Source: Chloroflexota bacterium
Lineage (GTDB): Bacteria > Chloroflexota > Anaerolineae > Aggregatilineales > Phototrophicaceae
Direction: 5' to 3'
Length of the DNA: 64,000 nucleotides
NCBI GenBank assembly: GCA_026708115.1
Contig: JAPOVL010000025.1
Span: 124,001-188,000, forward strand
The translations under genes and the position numbers were made by a program. Under the pieces are notes generated by a model. It was not told the origin of the DNA and did no database searches. It saw only the letters and a program-made list of their open reading frames with translations. Position 1 is the stretch's first letter, and each line of letters opens with the position of its first letter. Below, piece after piece: positions 16,657 through 25,646 of the stretch.

Positions 16657-17346
16657 ATGGAACCGATTCAGACTCTGCCACTGCGAGAACGTGTCATCAA
16701 TGCGCTTCGTGACGCGATCGTAAATGGCGAGTTGCTGCCGGGGCAGGCTTTGGTCGGTACGGAACTCGCCAACCAGATCGGCGTAAGCCAGGCGACCTTG
16801 CGCGACGCCATCTATGCGCTCAGCCTCGAAGGCCTGGTCGAGACGGTGGCATATCACGTCTCAACGGTCAAGACGCTCTCGAAAAAAGATATCGAGGATC
16901 TCTTCAGCGTCCGCAGCATGCTGGAAAGCTATGCCATACGCCAGATCGTGGCGACCGGCCAAGCAGCCGCCGCCGTCAGCCAACTCTATGCGATCTGCGA
17001 TGAGATGGAGGGCGCGGCCGAACAGGACAGCTTGACGGATCTCAACCGGATTGACCGCATATTTCACGATACCCTGATCGACTTCAGCGCTAATCAACTG
17101 CTGGGTGTCCTGTGGAATAGCGTGGCGCAGCGCGTTCAGCAAGTGCTGTCGTTAAGCAACCAGCAGCAAGGCAACCTGCGGCAAATCGTCCTCAATCATC
17201 GCGAGATCGCGCAGGTCATCGAGAACGGAGATGCCGAAGCCGCTGTCAGCCTAATGAATACGCATATCAGCTTCCTGGCCGACGAGATCTGCGGCAACTG
17301 GCATCAAATCGCGCTGGGATCAAACGGCGGACAAAAGCGACAATAG
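16657..17346 (+). CDS. GntR-family transcriptional regulator, FadR/FCD type
   Basis: Protein of 229 residues. Residues 1-70 form the winged helix-turn-helix (PLRERVINALRDAIVNGELL, GTELANQIGVSQATLRDAIY, ALSLEGLVETV); residues 75-220 are the all-helical FCD ligand domain (DLFSVRSMLESYAIRQI, DRIFHDTLIDFSANQLL, HREIAQVIENGDAEAAVSLM), with the metal-binding His/Asp pattern of that domain. AAGGA seven bases upstream fixes the ATG at 16657. It is co-transcribed with the 2-hydroxyacid dehydrogenase and divergent from the DUF4438 operon, so it probably controls one or both. FCD ligands are usually carboxylates or sugar acids. Confidence 0.92.
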   Translation: MEPIQTLPLRERVINALRDAIVNGELLPGQALVGTELANQIGVSQATLRDAIYALSLEGLVETVAYHVSTVKTLSKKDIEDLFSVRSMLESYAIRQIVATGQAAAAVSQLYAICDEMEGAAEQDSLTDLNRIDRIFHDTLIDFSANQLLGVLWNSVAQRVQQVLSLSNQQQGNLRQIVLNHREIAQVIENGDAEAAVSLMNTHISFLADEICGNWHQIALGSNGGQKRQ

Positions 17347-17361
17347 AAGGGAAGCCTCAAC

Positions 17362-18354
17362 ATGGCAAATGCAGTCGAAACACACGCAGTATTGCTTGCC
17401 GATACAGGATACGAGGCGGCAATCGCGGACCTTTCAGGCCAGTATCCAAACCTGGACATACTTGGCGCCAGCGCCGACGCCGACGCCGCCGCGCTGGCCA
17501 GCGACAACATCGTCGGGCTGATCGCCGATACGGCGCCGATAGACGAAAATCTGCTGGGCAAGATGAGCAATTTGCGCGCGGTATTGAAGCTGGGCAGGAG
17601 TTACTTCAATATCGATGTCGATGCCCTGCGCCGGCGCGGAACCCATTTTGGCTGCGTCCCGCGCAAAGGTCCGAACTGCGTGGCGGAACTGGCGCTGACG
17701 CTGATCATGGCATTGAGCAAGGATTTGATCGTCGGCAACGAGGCTGTGACAATGGGCGCTTATCGCTACCGCGGCATCAAGCCCGAGTTGACCTCGCAAC
17801 GCAAGATCGCCTTCCACTGGATGAAAAACGAACGCGTTCACGAAGTCACGGGCAAGACCCTCGGCATCATCGGCATGGGCGAGATCGGCTGTGAACTGGC
17901 GCGGCGCGCCAGCGTCATGGGCATGCGAAATATCTATTACAAGCGCAGCCCGCTTTCGGCCGAACTGGAAAGGGCCTTTGACGCGGGCTATCGTGATCTC
18001 GACGACCTGCTGCGCGAGAGCGATTACGTCTGCGTGGCCACCCCGCATACGGCGGAGACCGAGGGCATGATCGGCGCCGAGCAAATCGCGCTGATGAAAG
18101 AAAGCGCCTATCTGGTCAATATCGCGCGCGGCGGCATCATCGACGAGGACGCCATGATCGCGGCCCTGTCAGAGAATCGCATCGCCGGCGCCGGTCTGGA
18201 TGTTTTCACCTACGAACCCCTGCCGCCGGAAAGTCCGCTCTGTGCGCTGGACAACGTGATCCTCTGTCCGCATATCGGCGGCGGCACCGGCACAAACCGC
18301 GTCATCGAACTGGGCGCCGCCTTGCAGGAGATGAACCGGATTCTGACAGGCTAA
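17362..18354 (+). CDS. D-isomer-specific 2-hydroxyacid dehydrogenase
   Basis: Protein of 330 residues, family-typical. The NAD-binding Rossmann motif is TLGIIGMGEIGCELARR; the catalytic Arg is in NIARGGIIDEDAM, the Glu in LDVFTYEPLPPESPL and the His in LCPHIGGGTG. The N-terminal substrate domain (about 1-100) is more divergent. GAAGGGAAG precedes the ATG at 17362, 15 bases after the regulator gene, so the two form an operon. It reduces or oxidises a 2-hydroxy/2-oxo acid in the cytoplasm (phosphoglycerate, glyoxylate and lactate dehydrogenases share the fold). An unusually long segment around 140-155 (YRGIKPELTSQRKIAFHWM) sits before the Rossmann motif. Confidence 0.92.
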   Translation: MANAVETHAVLLADTGYEAAIADLSGQYPNLDILGASADADAAALASDNIVGLIADTAPIDENLLGKMSNLRAVLKLGRSYFNIDVDALRRRGTHFGCVPRKGPNCVAELALTLIMALSKDLIVGNEAVTMGAYRYRGIKPELTSQRKIAFHWMKNERVHEVTGKTLGIIGMGEIGCELARRASVMGMRNIYYKRSPLSAELERAFDAGYRDLDDLLRESDYVCVATPHTAETEGMIGAEQIALMKESAYLVNIARGGIIDEDAMIAALSENRIAGAGLDVFTYEPLPPESPLCALDNVILCPHIGGGTGTNRVIELGAALQEMNRILTG

Positions 18355-18360
18355 GCAAGG

Positions 18361-19422
18361 CTAAGGCTTCGGCCGATCCAATCTGGTCAAAAATCCGGCG
18401 ATGAAAGCCGTTTCGCCGTTCTCCAGACGGATTTCGTACCAGCCGCCTGAATCATCAATGACCGTGATCGCCTGCCCGCGATCGGCAGTACCGACGATGT
18501 CGCAGTTGGTGGCGCGGCAGGCGCGGATATTGGCGTAGCCGGAAGCAGTGACGTAGTAGATTTTGCCTGTCGCTTGCGCGCTTTCTTGCGTCGCTTCCGA
18601 CGCCGTCTCATCGCCCTTGGCTGCCGCAGCGAACTGATTTATCCATGCCGCCAGGCGCTCGGCATCGCTATCTATCCCCTCATAAAACGGGTTTGCCGCG
18701 TTGTCCACACCGGCAGTTCTCAGCGCATACATTGCCGGCGTATCAGCGGTCATTTGAATAATCCGCAAAGCCAACTCTGGGGCTTCCACACAACTTGGCA
18801 AGAGCGGCAAAGTCGTCAGACGCCACTCCAGCAGTTGCTCGATATACGCAAGCAGGTCCGCGCCGGTTTCCAGATCCGCGTGGCTGGCATGCAGGTCTAG
18901 AAAGGCTGCCGCGATCTCGTGCAGCGAAGTCAATTGCGCGCTTGAGCAGTCCGGCGTGCGGCGATTGATCGGTAGCTGAAGCAGTCTCTCGTCCGCGTCC
19001 TCATTGACGATGCGGAAGTTTTCTGCCTGCAATTCATTGAGGCGAGCCACTTGGTCATTGCTGTATTCGGGGTATGGATTAAGCGACGCGCTTAGTCCAA
19101 GCGATCTCAGCGCCGTTAGCCCAACTGAGTCGCCAAGGATTTGACTCATCAACAAGCTGCTTTGGACATTCTCCTCGCAGGACAAAAGGCTCGGCAGAAT
19201 ATCGCTGCGCAAAGTCGGCAATCCGTCCAGATTCTCAAGCAGCGCATTGATTGTTTGCGAGGAATCAATAGCAAGGTACACATCTTGAAAATGGGGAATT
19301 GTTGATTCCAGCGTATGACGCAGTTGCGCGGAAGAACAAAGCGGGAAGCCCTCGTTCCGCGCTTGCGACAGGGGCAAACAAGATAGCATGGCAAGGAGGA
19401 TGAGTAGAAGGATTCCGCGCAT
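18361..19422 (-). CDS. Secreted SH3-domain protein with two two-cysteine modules
   Basis: Protein of 353 residues. Signal peptide MRGILLLILLAMLSCLPLSQA, then two repeats of an unfamiliar helical module of about 120 residues. Each opens with a CS motif (PLCSSAQL, DCSSAQLT), has a second Cys about 52 residues on (LLSCEEN, LPSCVEA) and a closing ALR..G....NP segment (LSASLNPYP, VDNAANPFY). A C-terminal bacterial SH3 domain follows (YYVTASGYANIRACRATNCD, then WYEIRLENGETAFIAGFL). AAAGG before the ATG at 19422 supports the start. Last of four tandem paralogues. SH3b domains usually bind cell-wall peptides, so a surface role is likely. Confidence 0.83.
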   Translation of the reverse strand: MRGILLLILLAMLSCLPLSQARNEGFPLCSSAQLRHTLESTIPHFQDVYLAIDSSQTINALLENLDGLPTLRSDILPSLLSCEENVQSSLLMSQILGDSVGLTALRSLGLSASLNPYPEYSNDQVARLNELQAENFRIVNEDADERLLQLPINRRTPDCSSAQLTSLHEIAAAFLDLHASHADLETGADLLAYIEQLLEWRLTTLPLLPSCVEAPELALRIIQMTADTPAMYALRTAGVDNAANPFYEGIDSDAERLAAWINQFAAAAKGDETASEATQESAQATGKIYYVTASGYANIRACRATNCDIVGTADRGQAITVIDDSGGWYEIRLENGETAFIAGFLTRLDRPKP

Positions 19423-19505
19423 GACGACCCCTTTCAATCTATATCCATGTGTCTATAACGGCCGCAACTGCCCGGAATGCGAGAGAATCGGGTATAGCGC
19501 CAAAC

Positions 19506-20564
19506 TCACGGGTTCGGCGGGTTCTCGCTCATCAAGAAGCCGGCGATAAAAGCTGTTTCGCCGTTCTCCAGTCGAATCTCGTACCAGTCTTTGGAATCAT
19601 CGATTACCGTCAGCGCCTCGCCGTTTTGAGCTGTCGCCACAATGCCGCAGCTTGTGGAGGCGCAAGAGCGGATATTGGCGTAGGGATTAGCGGTGACATA
19701 GTAGGTCTTTGCCGCGTTTCCCGTATCTTCAGCAAAATCCTTCATAATGGTCCGATCCAAAAACGTCAGCCAATTTCCCAAGGCCCTGAGCATATACGGG
19801 TTATCATTCGTGTCTATACCGGACAAACTCAACGCAAATGCAATGGCAAAGTCACTGGCAATCGCGCCCATTAGCACGCCAAGTTGAACGGATTCACGAC
19901 AAGCCGGCAAGCTTGCCCATATCCCTGCTCGCCAATTGACATGTGCTTCGCCATACTCGATTAAATCGCCGCTTGTTTGAATCTTCAAGGCAGGTCCGAC
20001 CAATAAATCCTCGAAATCCCAAGCGATATCATCCAGTGACGCCAGTTCGGAGACGGTACATGCCTCCAAGTTGCCGTCGTCCCTTCTTAGAGGCTCGCTC
20101 CATCCTTCACTATGGACATAGGCGTAAATCTCGTCAAAACGCGTCGAACCACGCTCAGCCTGTCCCTGATAGAGATTCGCGTCAGGCGATATGCCGGCGA
20201 GTCCCAAAGCCTGCCCCGCCGCAAAGTCGCCGGTAACCTGGCTCACGAACCAACCGACCTCGATGGCTTCCGCGCATTGCGGCATCATTGACCAGATACG
20301 CTGACTGATCTCCTCGTCAACAAAAGCGAGCAAATCATCCATCGATTCCAGTTCCGAGGCGCGGTTTATAACGGCGTCATGTACTAATACAAGGCGGACA
20401 GTGAGCAGTGACGCCTGAAAAACAGAACAGGCGGGCAAATCGCTGCCATAGACCCGCATGAGTGCGATGCCTTCGCTAGGTTCCGCCGGCTTGTCGTCTT
20501 GTCCCTGCGATACTGGTGCCATGTTTATCAGGACAAGTAGACATAACAATACAAGACTTCGCAT
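19506..20564 (-). CDS. Secreted SH3-domain protein with two two-cysteine modules
   Basis: Protein of 352 residues with signal peptide MRSLVLLCLLVLINMAPVSQG, two modules (LPACSVFQ...MMPQCAEA...ISPDANLYQ and EACTVSEL...LPACRESV...IDTNDNPYM) and a C-terminal SH3 domain. The modules share INWRAGI-type WR motifs between the cysteines. Start at 20564 has GGGAG ten bases upstream; the longer frame to 20651 lacks a signal sequence at its end. About 185 bases encoding the SH3 domain are nearly identical to those of the next gene, although the rest of the two proteins is strongly diverged, which points to recent gene conversion. Confidence 0.83.
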   Translation of the reverse strand: MRSLVLLCLLVLINMAPVSQGQDDKPAEPSEGIALMRVYGSDLPACSVFQASLLTVRLVLVHDAVINRASELESMDDLLAFVDEEISQRIWSMMPQCAEAIEVGWFVSQVTGDFAAGQALGLAGISPDANLYQGQAERGSTRFDEIYAYVHSEGWSEPLRRDDGNLEACTVSELASLDDIAWDFEDLLVGPALKIQTSGDLIEYGEAHVNWRAGIWASLPACRESVQLGVLMGAIASDFAIAFALSLSGIDTNDNPYMLRALGNWLTFLDRTIMKDFAEDTGNAAKTYYVTANPYANIRSCASTSCGIVATAQNGEALTVIDDSKDWYEIRLENGETAFIAGFLMSENPPNP

Positions 20565-20757
20565 TCTATTGATCTCCCGCCAACTCCATGCCCTTGTCTT
20601 TTGCTCCATACACAGACACGTTGCGCTCCGCCTCGGCAACGGATGCGTCAAGCCCTGAACCGCGGGATGACATCCCTTCAGATGACATCAATCGCTACCA
20701 GCATACGAGCATTCATAGTGTACGATCAAGATTCCGTGATAGCGCCCGACAACTATC

Positions 20758-22536
20758 TTACGGCTTGGTCTTGCTCATCAAGAAGCCGGCAATATAAGCT
20801 GTTTCGCCGTTCTCTAGTCGAATCTCGTACCAGTCTTTGGAGTCATCGATGACCGTCAGCGCCTCGCCGTTTTGAGCTGTCGCCACAATGCCGCAGCTTG
20901 TGGAGGCGCAGGAGCGGATATTGGCGTAGGGATTGGCCGTGACATAGTAGGTTTTGCCCGCTTCCGTTCCGTCGGATACCTCCAGCAATTCGTCCCGGCG
21001 CGCGAAGAACCAGTCCATATCTTCACGAATCTGCTCCAGAAAGGGGATATCCTCGGCGGCCGCGCCGGCATTTTCCAGGGCGAACACGGTGACAAAGTCG
21101 CTGGCGACATCGCGCATCGTCAAGCCAACTTCCAGGGCTTCGGCGCAGCGTGGGATCTCCGCCTTGAGCGCGTCCCGGAAGCGGATCAGCCGATTGACCA
21201 GATCGAGATAATCTACTCTCGTTTGAACGGACAGGGCAGTATCCGTGAATTCACGGAAATCCGGTTCGACAGTCGCATATAGATGCAGAATGTCCGCATC
21301 CTTGCAGGTCGGCGGATCCGTGTCGCCTGCGGCCTCATCATCTTGCCACTCACCGGATCGGATCCATTCCCTGATCTGCTTGTCCCTGGCGTCGTGCGCG
21401 CTCAAGGCCTTGATATTGAGCTCGGTGAATGGGATCGCCTTGCGCGGCATGCCATCAAAGCGCATGGCGAACCAGGTAACCAGGTCATTTAGCTCTTGCG
21501 ATAGCAACCAGACATAGTCGAAGTTCTCCGCGCAGAGCTTGTACTGGGGCAGCATTTCTTCACGGATCTCCAGCGCCAGCCGGCTGTATTCGATCAGATC
21601 GTCCACGTCTTCAACAGTTTCCGTGGTGGAATACAATTCTGAAAAGGCCTCGGCCGACTTTGTCCAAGCCAGCACTTGATCATGTTTTGTGCAAGCGGGC
21701 AGCTCAAGCGATCGCCCTGCCGCCAGTACTAGCGACAAGGACTCCGACGATGCGATTTCTCCGGAAGCCGGCATGGCCTCTCCTAATTCAATCAGGCTGC
21801 GGGTCCCTTGCGCGACCGGTCGCTCAAAGGGGTTTGCGCCTTCAGGCACACCCGCGACAGCCAGTGCTTGCAGCGCGGACAAATCGCTGGTCAACTTCGC
21901 AACCAACAAGCTCATTTCGAAGGCGTCGCCACAATCTCGCAAGCGCAGCAAGGTCTTGTCGCGCCATGCCAGTTGCCCGCCGATCGCCGCGAGCGTCTTG
22001 TTCCGATCTTCTATCTCCAGCGAAACAACCTCAAGCGCCTGCAGCTCAAAGACAATATCCGACAATTCGTCTTCCGACAGCGGCGGGCAAGCAGCGGGTT
22101 CAGGTTTTGGCGCCGTCGTCAGGCTTGGATCAATGCTCATCGCAGCCACGATCAAGCTTCCCAAACGCTCGTCATAGCCGGGCTCGATGTCATAGTAGGG
22201 ATTCTCGCTTTCCGGCAGGTCGGCCAGTTCCAGCGCAGTCCGCCCGAGCAACTCGCCCAACAATTGAATCAGCGACAAGTGGACCCGCTGCGCCTCCCAA
22301 CAAGCCGGCAATCGCGCCAGTTCCTGATCGCGCCACTGCAATTGTTCCCGCGCGAATTCGATCAGTTCCTCCACCGACGTCATGGAAGCGCCGTTGGCAA
22401 ACTGAAACTGGATGACGAAATCCAGCAGGGGCTTCGCCAACTCCTTGTCGCAAGCTAAGAGTCCCGACTGCTGGCTATGGATGACGCCGGACAAAAAGCA
22501 CAGGGACAGTAACGAGATGAGAAGCTTCCGAGCCAT
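20758..22536 (-). CDS. Secreted SH3-domain protein with four two-cysteine modules
   Basis: Protein of 592 residues. After the signal peptide (MARKLLISLLSLCFLSGVIHS) come four modules starting LLACDKEL, PAACPPLS, LPACTKHD and PPTCKDAD, with second cysteines in LPACWEA, LRDCGDA, YKLCAEN and IPRCAEA. The LQWRDQEL and LAWRDKTL pieces show the shared WR motif; the third and fourth modules have lost the Trp. A C-terminal SH3 domain ends at ETAYIAGFL. AAGGGGG precedes the ATG at 22536. The conserved cysteine pair in an exported protein suggests one disulphide per module. I know no named family that fits these modules. Confidence 0.83.
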   Translation of the reverse strand: MARKLLISLLSLCFLSGVIHSQQSGLLACDKELAKPLLDFVIQFQFANGASMTSVEELIEFAREQLQWRDQELARLPACWEAQRVHLSLIQLLGELLGRTALELADLPESENPYYDIEPGYDERLGSLIVAAMSIDPSLTTAPKPEPAACPPLSEDELSDIVFELQALEVVSLEIEDRNKTLAAIGGQLAWRDKTLLRLRDCGDAFEMSLLVAKLTSDLSALQALAVAGVPEGANPFERPVAQGTRSLIELGEAMPASGEIASSESLSLVLAAGRSLELPACTKHDQVLAWTKSAEAFSELYSTTETVEDVDDLIEYSRLALEIREEMLPQYKLCAENFDYVWLLSQELNDLVTWFAMRFDGMPRKAIPFTELNIKALSAHDARDKQIREWIRSGEWQDDEAAGDTDPPTCKDADILHLYATVEPDFREFTDTALSVQTRVDYLDLVNRLIRFRDALKAEIPRCAEALEVGLTMRDVASDFVTVFALENAGAAAEDIPFLEQIREDMDWFFARRDELLEVSDGTEAGKTYYVTANPYANIRSCASTSCGIVATAQNGEALTVIDDSKDWYEIRLENGETAYIAGFLMSKTKP

Positions 22537-22674
22537 GTCATGACCCCCTTTTTTCGGCGCACGACGCCTTGGCCGACAGCAAATTTTCTCTCTGCGCTAC
22601 CGGCAGCGCAAAACTCGAACCAACGTCAGTAGCGCCGGTCTTGCCTGGCGCGATACAGCGAGCGCGGGCGCTCG

Positions 22675-24444
22675 CTAACCGCCCGGACGGTCCTGGCTGG
22701 CGAGGAAGCCGGCGATGAACGCCGTCTCGCCATTCTCCAGGCGGATCTCGTACCAGTCGGCCGAGTCATCAATGACCGTGATCGCCTCGCCCCGTTTGGC
22801 GCTGCCGACAATGCTGCAGCTGGTGGAAGCGCAGGAGCGCAAGTTGGCGGCCGGATTCGCTGTCACATAATAGGTCTTCGCCCCGGTCGCATCGCTTTCC
22901 AGCAGATCAGCCAGGATCGTCCGGTCCAACAGGCGGGTCCAAACCCCGAGCGCCTGCAGCATATAGGGATTGTGGTCGCTATCGGCGCCCGCCACCTGCA
23001 AGCCGAAGGCCGCGGCAAAGTCCGTCGCGATGATATTCATCATCAAGCCCTCGATCAGCGCATCTTCGCAACCCGGCAACGTTCCCCAGATGCCGTCGCG
23101 CCACTCGATATGTATCTCGCTGTAGCGCAGCAAATCCGCCAGCGATTCAATCTTGAGGGCGGCGCCGACCAGCTCGGTCTGGAAGTCCGCGTTGATGTTT
23201 TCCAACTGCGCTGCTTGCCGGGCATCGCACGCGGGCAATTCGCCAGCTTCAGACGCCAGGCCGTCCGCCCAGCCTGGTTGATCCAGCAGAGATTCCAAGG
23301 CCTCCTTCTCATCCAGACCCAGCAAGGCCCGCTGCTGATAAACATTGTCGCCCGCTTCCGCTCCAGCCAGCTCCAGGGCGGCGGCCGCAGAGAGATCGCC
23401 GGCCAATTGGCTCATGAACCAGCCGATTTCTAGGGCCTCAGCGCATTGCGCCAGCCCCTTCCAAAGGTCGGCCCGCCAGCTTATCTGCTCGCTGCCAAAA
23501 GTCTGGAGCGCCTCCAACGTGTCCGACGACTGCGCTTTCTCGAGCATGGTCCGGAAGTCCCCATCGTCGATTGGCAAGTAGGCTTGTACCAGCGAACATC
23601 CCGGGAAGTGGCTGCCGAAAGGTCGCAAGCTTCCCGCGACCCTGGGCGGGGGCGCGCTCGCCGCCAGCCATTGCTCGACCCGCGCGCTGCCATTCGCGAC
23701 CGCCTCGACGAAGGGATTGGCGTCATTCGAGACGCCCGCCGCCTGCAAGGCAAAAAATGCGCCGGTGTCGAGATTGAGCAGCAGCATGCGCAAGATCCAC
23801 TCCAGCGCTTCCGCGCAGGCCGGCATATCCGCCAGCGCCCGCGCGCGCCATTCCAACTGTTTCTCTATAAAGGGCGGCAAGTCGCCGGCGAATTCAATCG
23901 TCAGCCGCTCCTCCTGGACTGCCTGGAAGTCCCCGGCCAGGTCCATCAGCGCGGCGGCTTGGCCCTGGCTGCACATCGGCAGATCCTCGGGCTGCGACGG
24001 CGACAAGTCATCGCGCTCGCCGCTTTCAATCAAGTCCGCCACCTCATCCAGGTACTCGCTGAATGCTTCAATGACTGCTTCCGAGTGCGTGGCGTAATGG
24101 ATGCGATCCCGCGGAAACCGGGCGAAATGCAAGCCCAAAATCGACGCGGTGTCCGTTCCTATCTGGCTCGTCAACAAGCCCAATCTGATGTTCTCGGCGC
24201 AAGTCATCAGCGACGGCAGCATATCGCTCCGCCATTGCAATACCTTCTCGCCAAATCGCGCCAACTCCGCAGTGTCCATGTCGAGACTGACTGTCTCGAC
24301 TAAATCCAGCAAATCCGGCGCCACCGTGTAACGCCCATATGTAAGCTCTGCCCAGGAACAAGCCGGGAATCCGGCCTCTTGCGCGCTGGCAAAGGGCACA
24401 ACGACGACCATCAATAACAGAAGGCACAACAGATAGGCGCGCAT
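22675..24444 (-). CDS. Secreted SH3-domain protein with four two-cysteine modules
   Basis: Protein of 589 residues, first gene of the array. Signal peptide MRAYLLCLLLLMVVVVPFASA; modules at about 26-154 (FPACSWAE), 155-279 (LPMCSQGQ), 280-402 (FPGCSLVQ) and 403-522 (LPACDARQ); SH3 domain at about 523-589. In each module the two cysteines are 51-53 residues apart, a WR pair precedes the second (LQWRSD, LEWRAR, ISWRAD, IEWRDG), and an A.GA....NPY-like end follows. An upstream ATG at 24483, four bases after a 23-codon ORF, is an alternative start with a GGGGG ribosome-binding site; I prefer 24444 because the signal peptide and sequence context then match the other copies. Confidence 0.82.
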   Translation of the reverse strand: MRAYLLCLLLLMVVVVPFASAQEAGFPACSWAELTYGRYTVAPDLLDLVETVSLDMDTAELARFGEKVLQWRSDMLPSLMTCAENIRLGLLTSQIGTDTASILGLHFARFPRDRIHYATHSEAVIEAFSEYLDEVADLIESGERDDLSPSQPEDLPMCSQGQAAALMDLAGDFQAVQEERLTIEFAGDLPPFIEKQLEWRARALADMPACAEALEWILRMLLLNLDTGAFFALQAAGVSNDANPFVEAVANGSARVEQWLAASAPPPRVAGSLRPFGSHFPGCSLVQAYLPIDDGDFRTMLEKAQSSDTLEALQTFGSEQISWRADLWKGLAQCAEALEIGWFMSQLAGDLSAAAALELAGAEAGDNVYQQRALLGLDEKEALESLLDQPGWADGLASEAGELPACDARQAAQLENINADFQTELVGAALKIESLADLLRYSEIHIEWRDGIWGTLPGCEDALIEGLMMNIIATDFAAAFGLQVAGADSDHNPYMLQALGVWTRLLDRTILADLLESDATGAKTYYVTANPAANLRSCASTSCSIVGSAKRGEAITVIDDSADWYEIRLENGETAFIAGFLASQDRPGG

Positions 24445-24487
24445 GACCAATCCATTCAGCCGTGTCAACAAACAGCAGCGCATTTTT

Positions 24488-24559
24488 TCATCCCCCGACC
24501 AAACCGGCTAGCGCAAGAATCACCGAGAGCAAAAGGTTGAGCATCGACGATATTCGCAT
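24488..24559 (-). CDS. Possible 23-residue hydrophobic leader peptide
   Basis: A short frame with ATG at 24559, preceded by GGAAAGG at a good distance, and stop at 24490-24488. The product is MRISSMLN followed by LLLSVILALAGLVGG, one hydrophobic helix. It ends four bases before an ATG (24483) that is in frame with the first gene of the SH3 array, so it could be a leader peptide coupled to that gene or a small membrane protein. No relatives are known to me, so it may be chance. Confidence 0.4.
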   Translation of the reverse strand: MRISSMLNLLLSVILALAGLVGG

Positions 24560-24597
24560 TGTGACGCCTTTCCACTGTAATGACTTAACGCCTTCCG

Positions 24598-24627
24598 ATC
24601 TTATCACAAGCTATCAACGGGATACAA
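24598..24627 (-). promoter_or_regulatory. Candidate promoter of the SH3-protein array
   Basis: Minus strand: TTGTAT (24627-24622), 18-base spacer, TAAGAT (24603-24598), about 40 bases upstream of the leader ORF. Weak but correctly placed. Confidence 0.35.
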
Positions 24628-24647
24628 ACGCGTCCCTTAGCGGAAAC

Positions 24648-25646
24648 TTATTGCTGCTTGTAACGCGGGATCACATCCCGCCCTATCACCTCAATCGCCG
24701 CCATAATATCCGGACCCAGCGGCGGACCGAAACTCAGATGCCGAACACCGAGTTGGGCCAATCCTTCCAGCCGCTCGATGAGCGCGTCAGTTCCGCCAAC
24801 GATGCCGATGCGCAGCATCTGAGGCGTCACCATCCGCCGCGCTCCCTCCGTATCGCCTTCGAGATGATAGGCGCGTCGGATCGGCTCGAAGTCCTGTTGC
24901 GTCAAGCCCAGTTGCCCCAGGATCAGCGGACTCATGGCATGTCCGTAATAGGCGATCTTGTCGGCGAGCGCCGCCTCCGCCGCTTCTTGATCGGCCGAGA
25001 TTGAACACCAGATACAAGCGGCCAGGTCAATCTCGTCGAGGACGCGGCCCCCTCGTTCCAGACCCTGCTCGACATGCGGCAAGATGTTTTCATAGTGCTC
25101 GGGCGGGAAGAGCAGAGGCAAGCCGCCGTCGGCGATCGCGCCGATTTCTTCCAGCATTTTCGGGCTCATAGCGCCCAAATAGATCGGCACGCGCCGGCTC
25201 GCTTCAAAGCGCAGCCAAGCTTCTTCCGTCCAGCGCAGGACCCGTCCGCGGGTCGCGGCCTTTTCGTTTGATGTCAGCTTGTTAATCGCATGGATCGACT
25301 CCACGATGCGCGTGCGGGGCAAGTCGAAGTCCAGGCCCAGCCAGCCGATGAAATCCTCGGCGCCGCTGGATATGCCCAGGTTGAAGCGGCCCTTCGATAG
25401 CTCGTCCAGCGTGGCGGCCATCATGGCGATCTCTGCCGGGTGGATCGTGTAAGGATTGAGAATGCAAGTGCCGATCTCGATGCGCTCCGTCGCCGTCGCG
25501 ATCGCGGCCAGAATGACCGGCGCGCTGCGCAAGAAGAGATCGTTGCTCACCCAGAATTGATCAAAACCGGCAGCCTCGGCTGCCTGAGCGTAGGTCACAT
25601 AATCCCGCGCGGGCAGGTCATTATTGAAGCGCAGGCTGAATTTCAT
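24648..25646 (-). CDS. LLM-class flavin-dependent oxidoreductase (F420-type)
   Basis: Protein of 332 residues of the luciferase-like fold, closer to the methylene-tetrahydromethanopterin reductase-like, F420-dependent branch: AEAAGFDQFWVSNDLFLRSA, IEIGTCILNPYTIHPAEIAM, ATLDELSKGRFNLGISSGA and, at the end, LGVRHLSFGPPLGPDIMAAI. The start ATG at 25646 overlaps the stop of the RidA-like gene (ATGA). Final gene of an operon with a D-amino-acid-oxidase-like enzyme and an exporter, so it may oxidise the same class of nitrogen compound. It is not a close copy of the luciferase-like protein at 2289-3308. Confidence 0.87.
   Translation of the reverse strand: MKFSLRFNNDLPARDYVTYAQAAEAAGFDQFWVSNDLFLRSAPVILAAIATATERIEIGTCILNPYTIHPAEIAMMAATLDELSKGRFNLGISSGAEDFIGWLGLDFDLPRTRIVESIHAINKLTSNEKAATRGRVLRWTEEAWLRFEASRRVPIYLGAMSPKMLEEIGAIADGGLPLLFPPEHYENILPHVEQGLERGGRVLDEIDLAACIWCSISADQEAAEAALADKIAYYGHAMSPLILGQLGLTQQDFEPIRRAYHLEGDTEGARRMVTPQMLRIGIVGGTDALIERLEGLAQLGVRHLSFGPPLGPDIMAAIEVIGRDVIPRYKQQ

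Noticed and set aside
22972..24303. Plus-strand frames opposite the first SH3-array gene
   Set aside because: Shadow frames of a repeat-containing gene; no ribosome-binding site, signal or domain.
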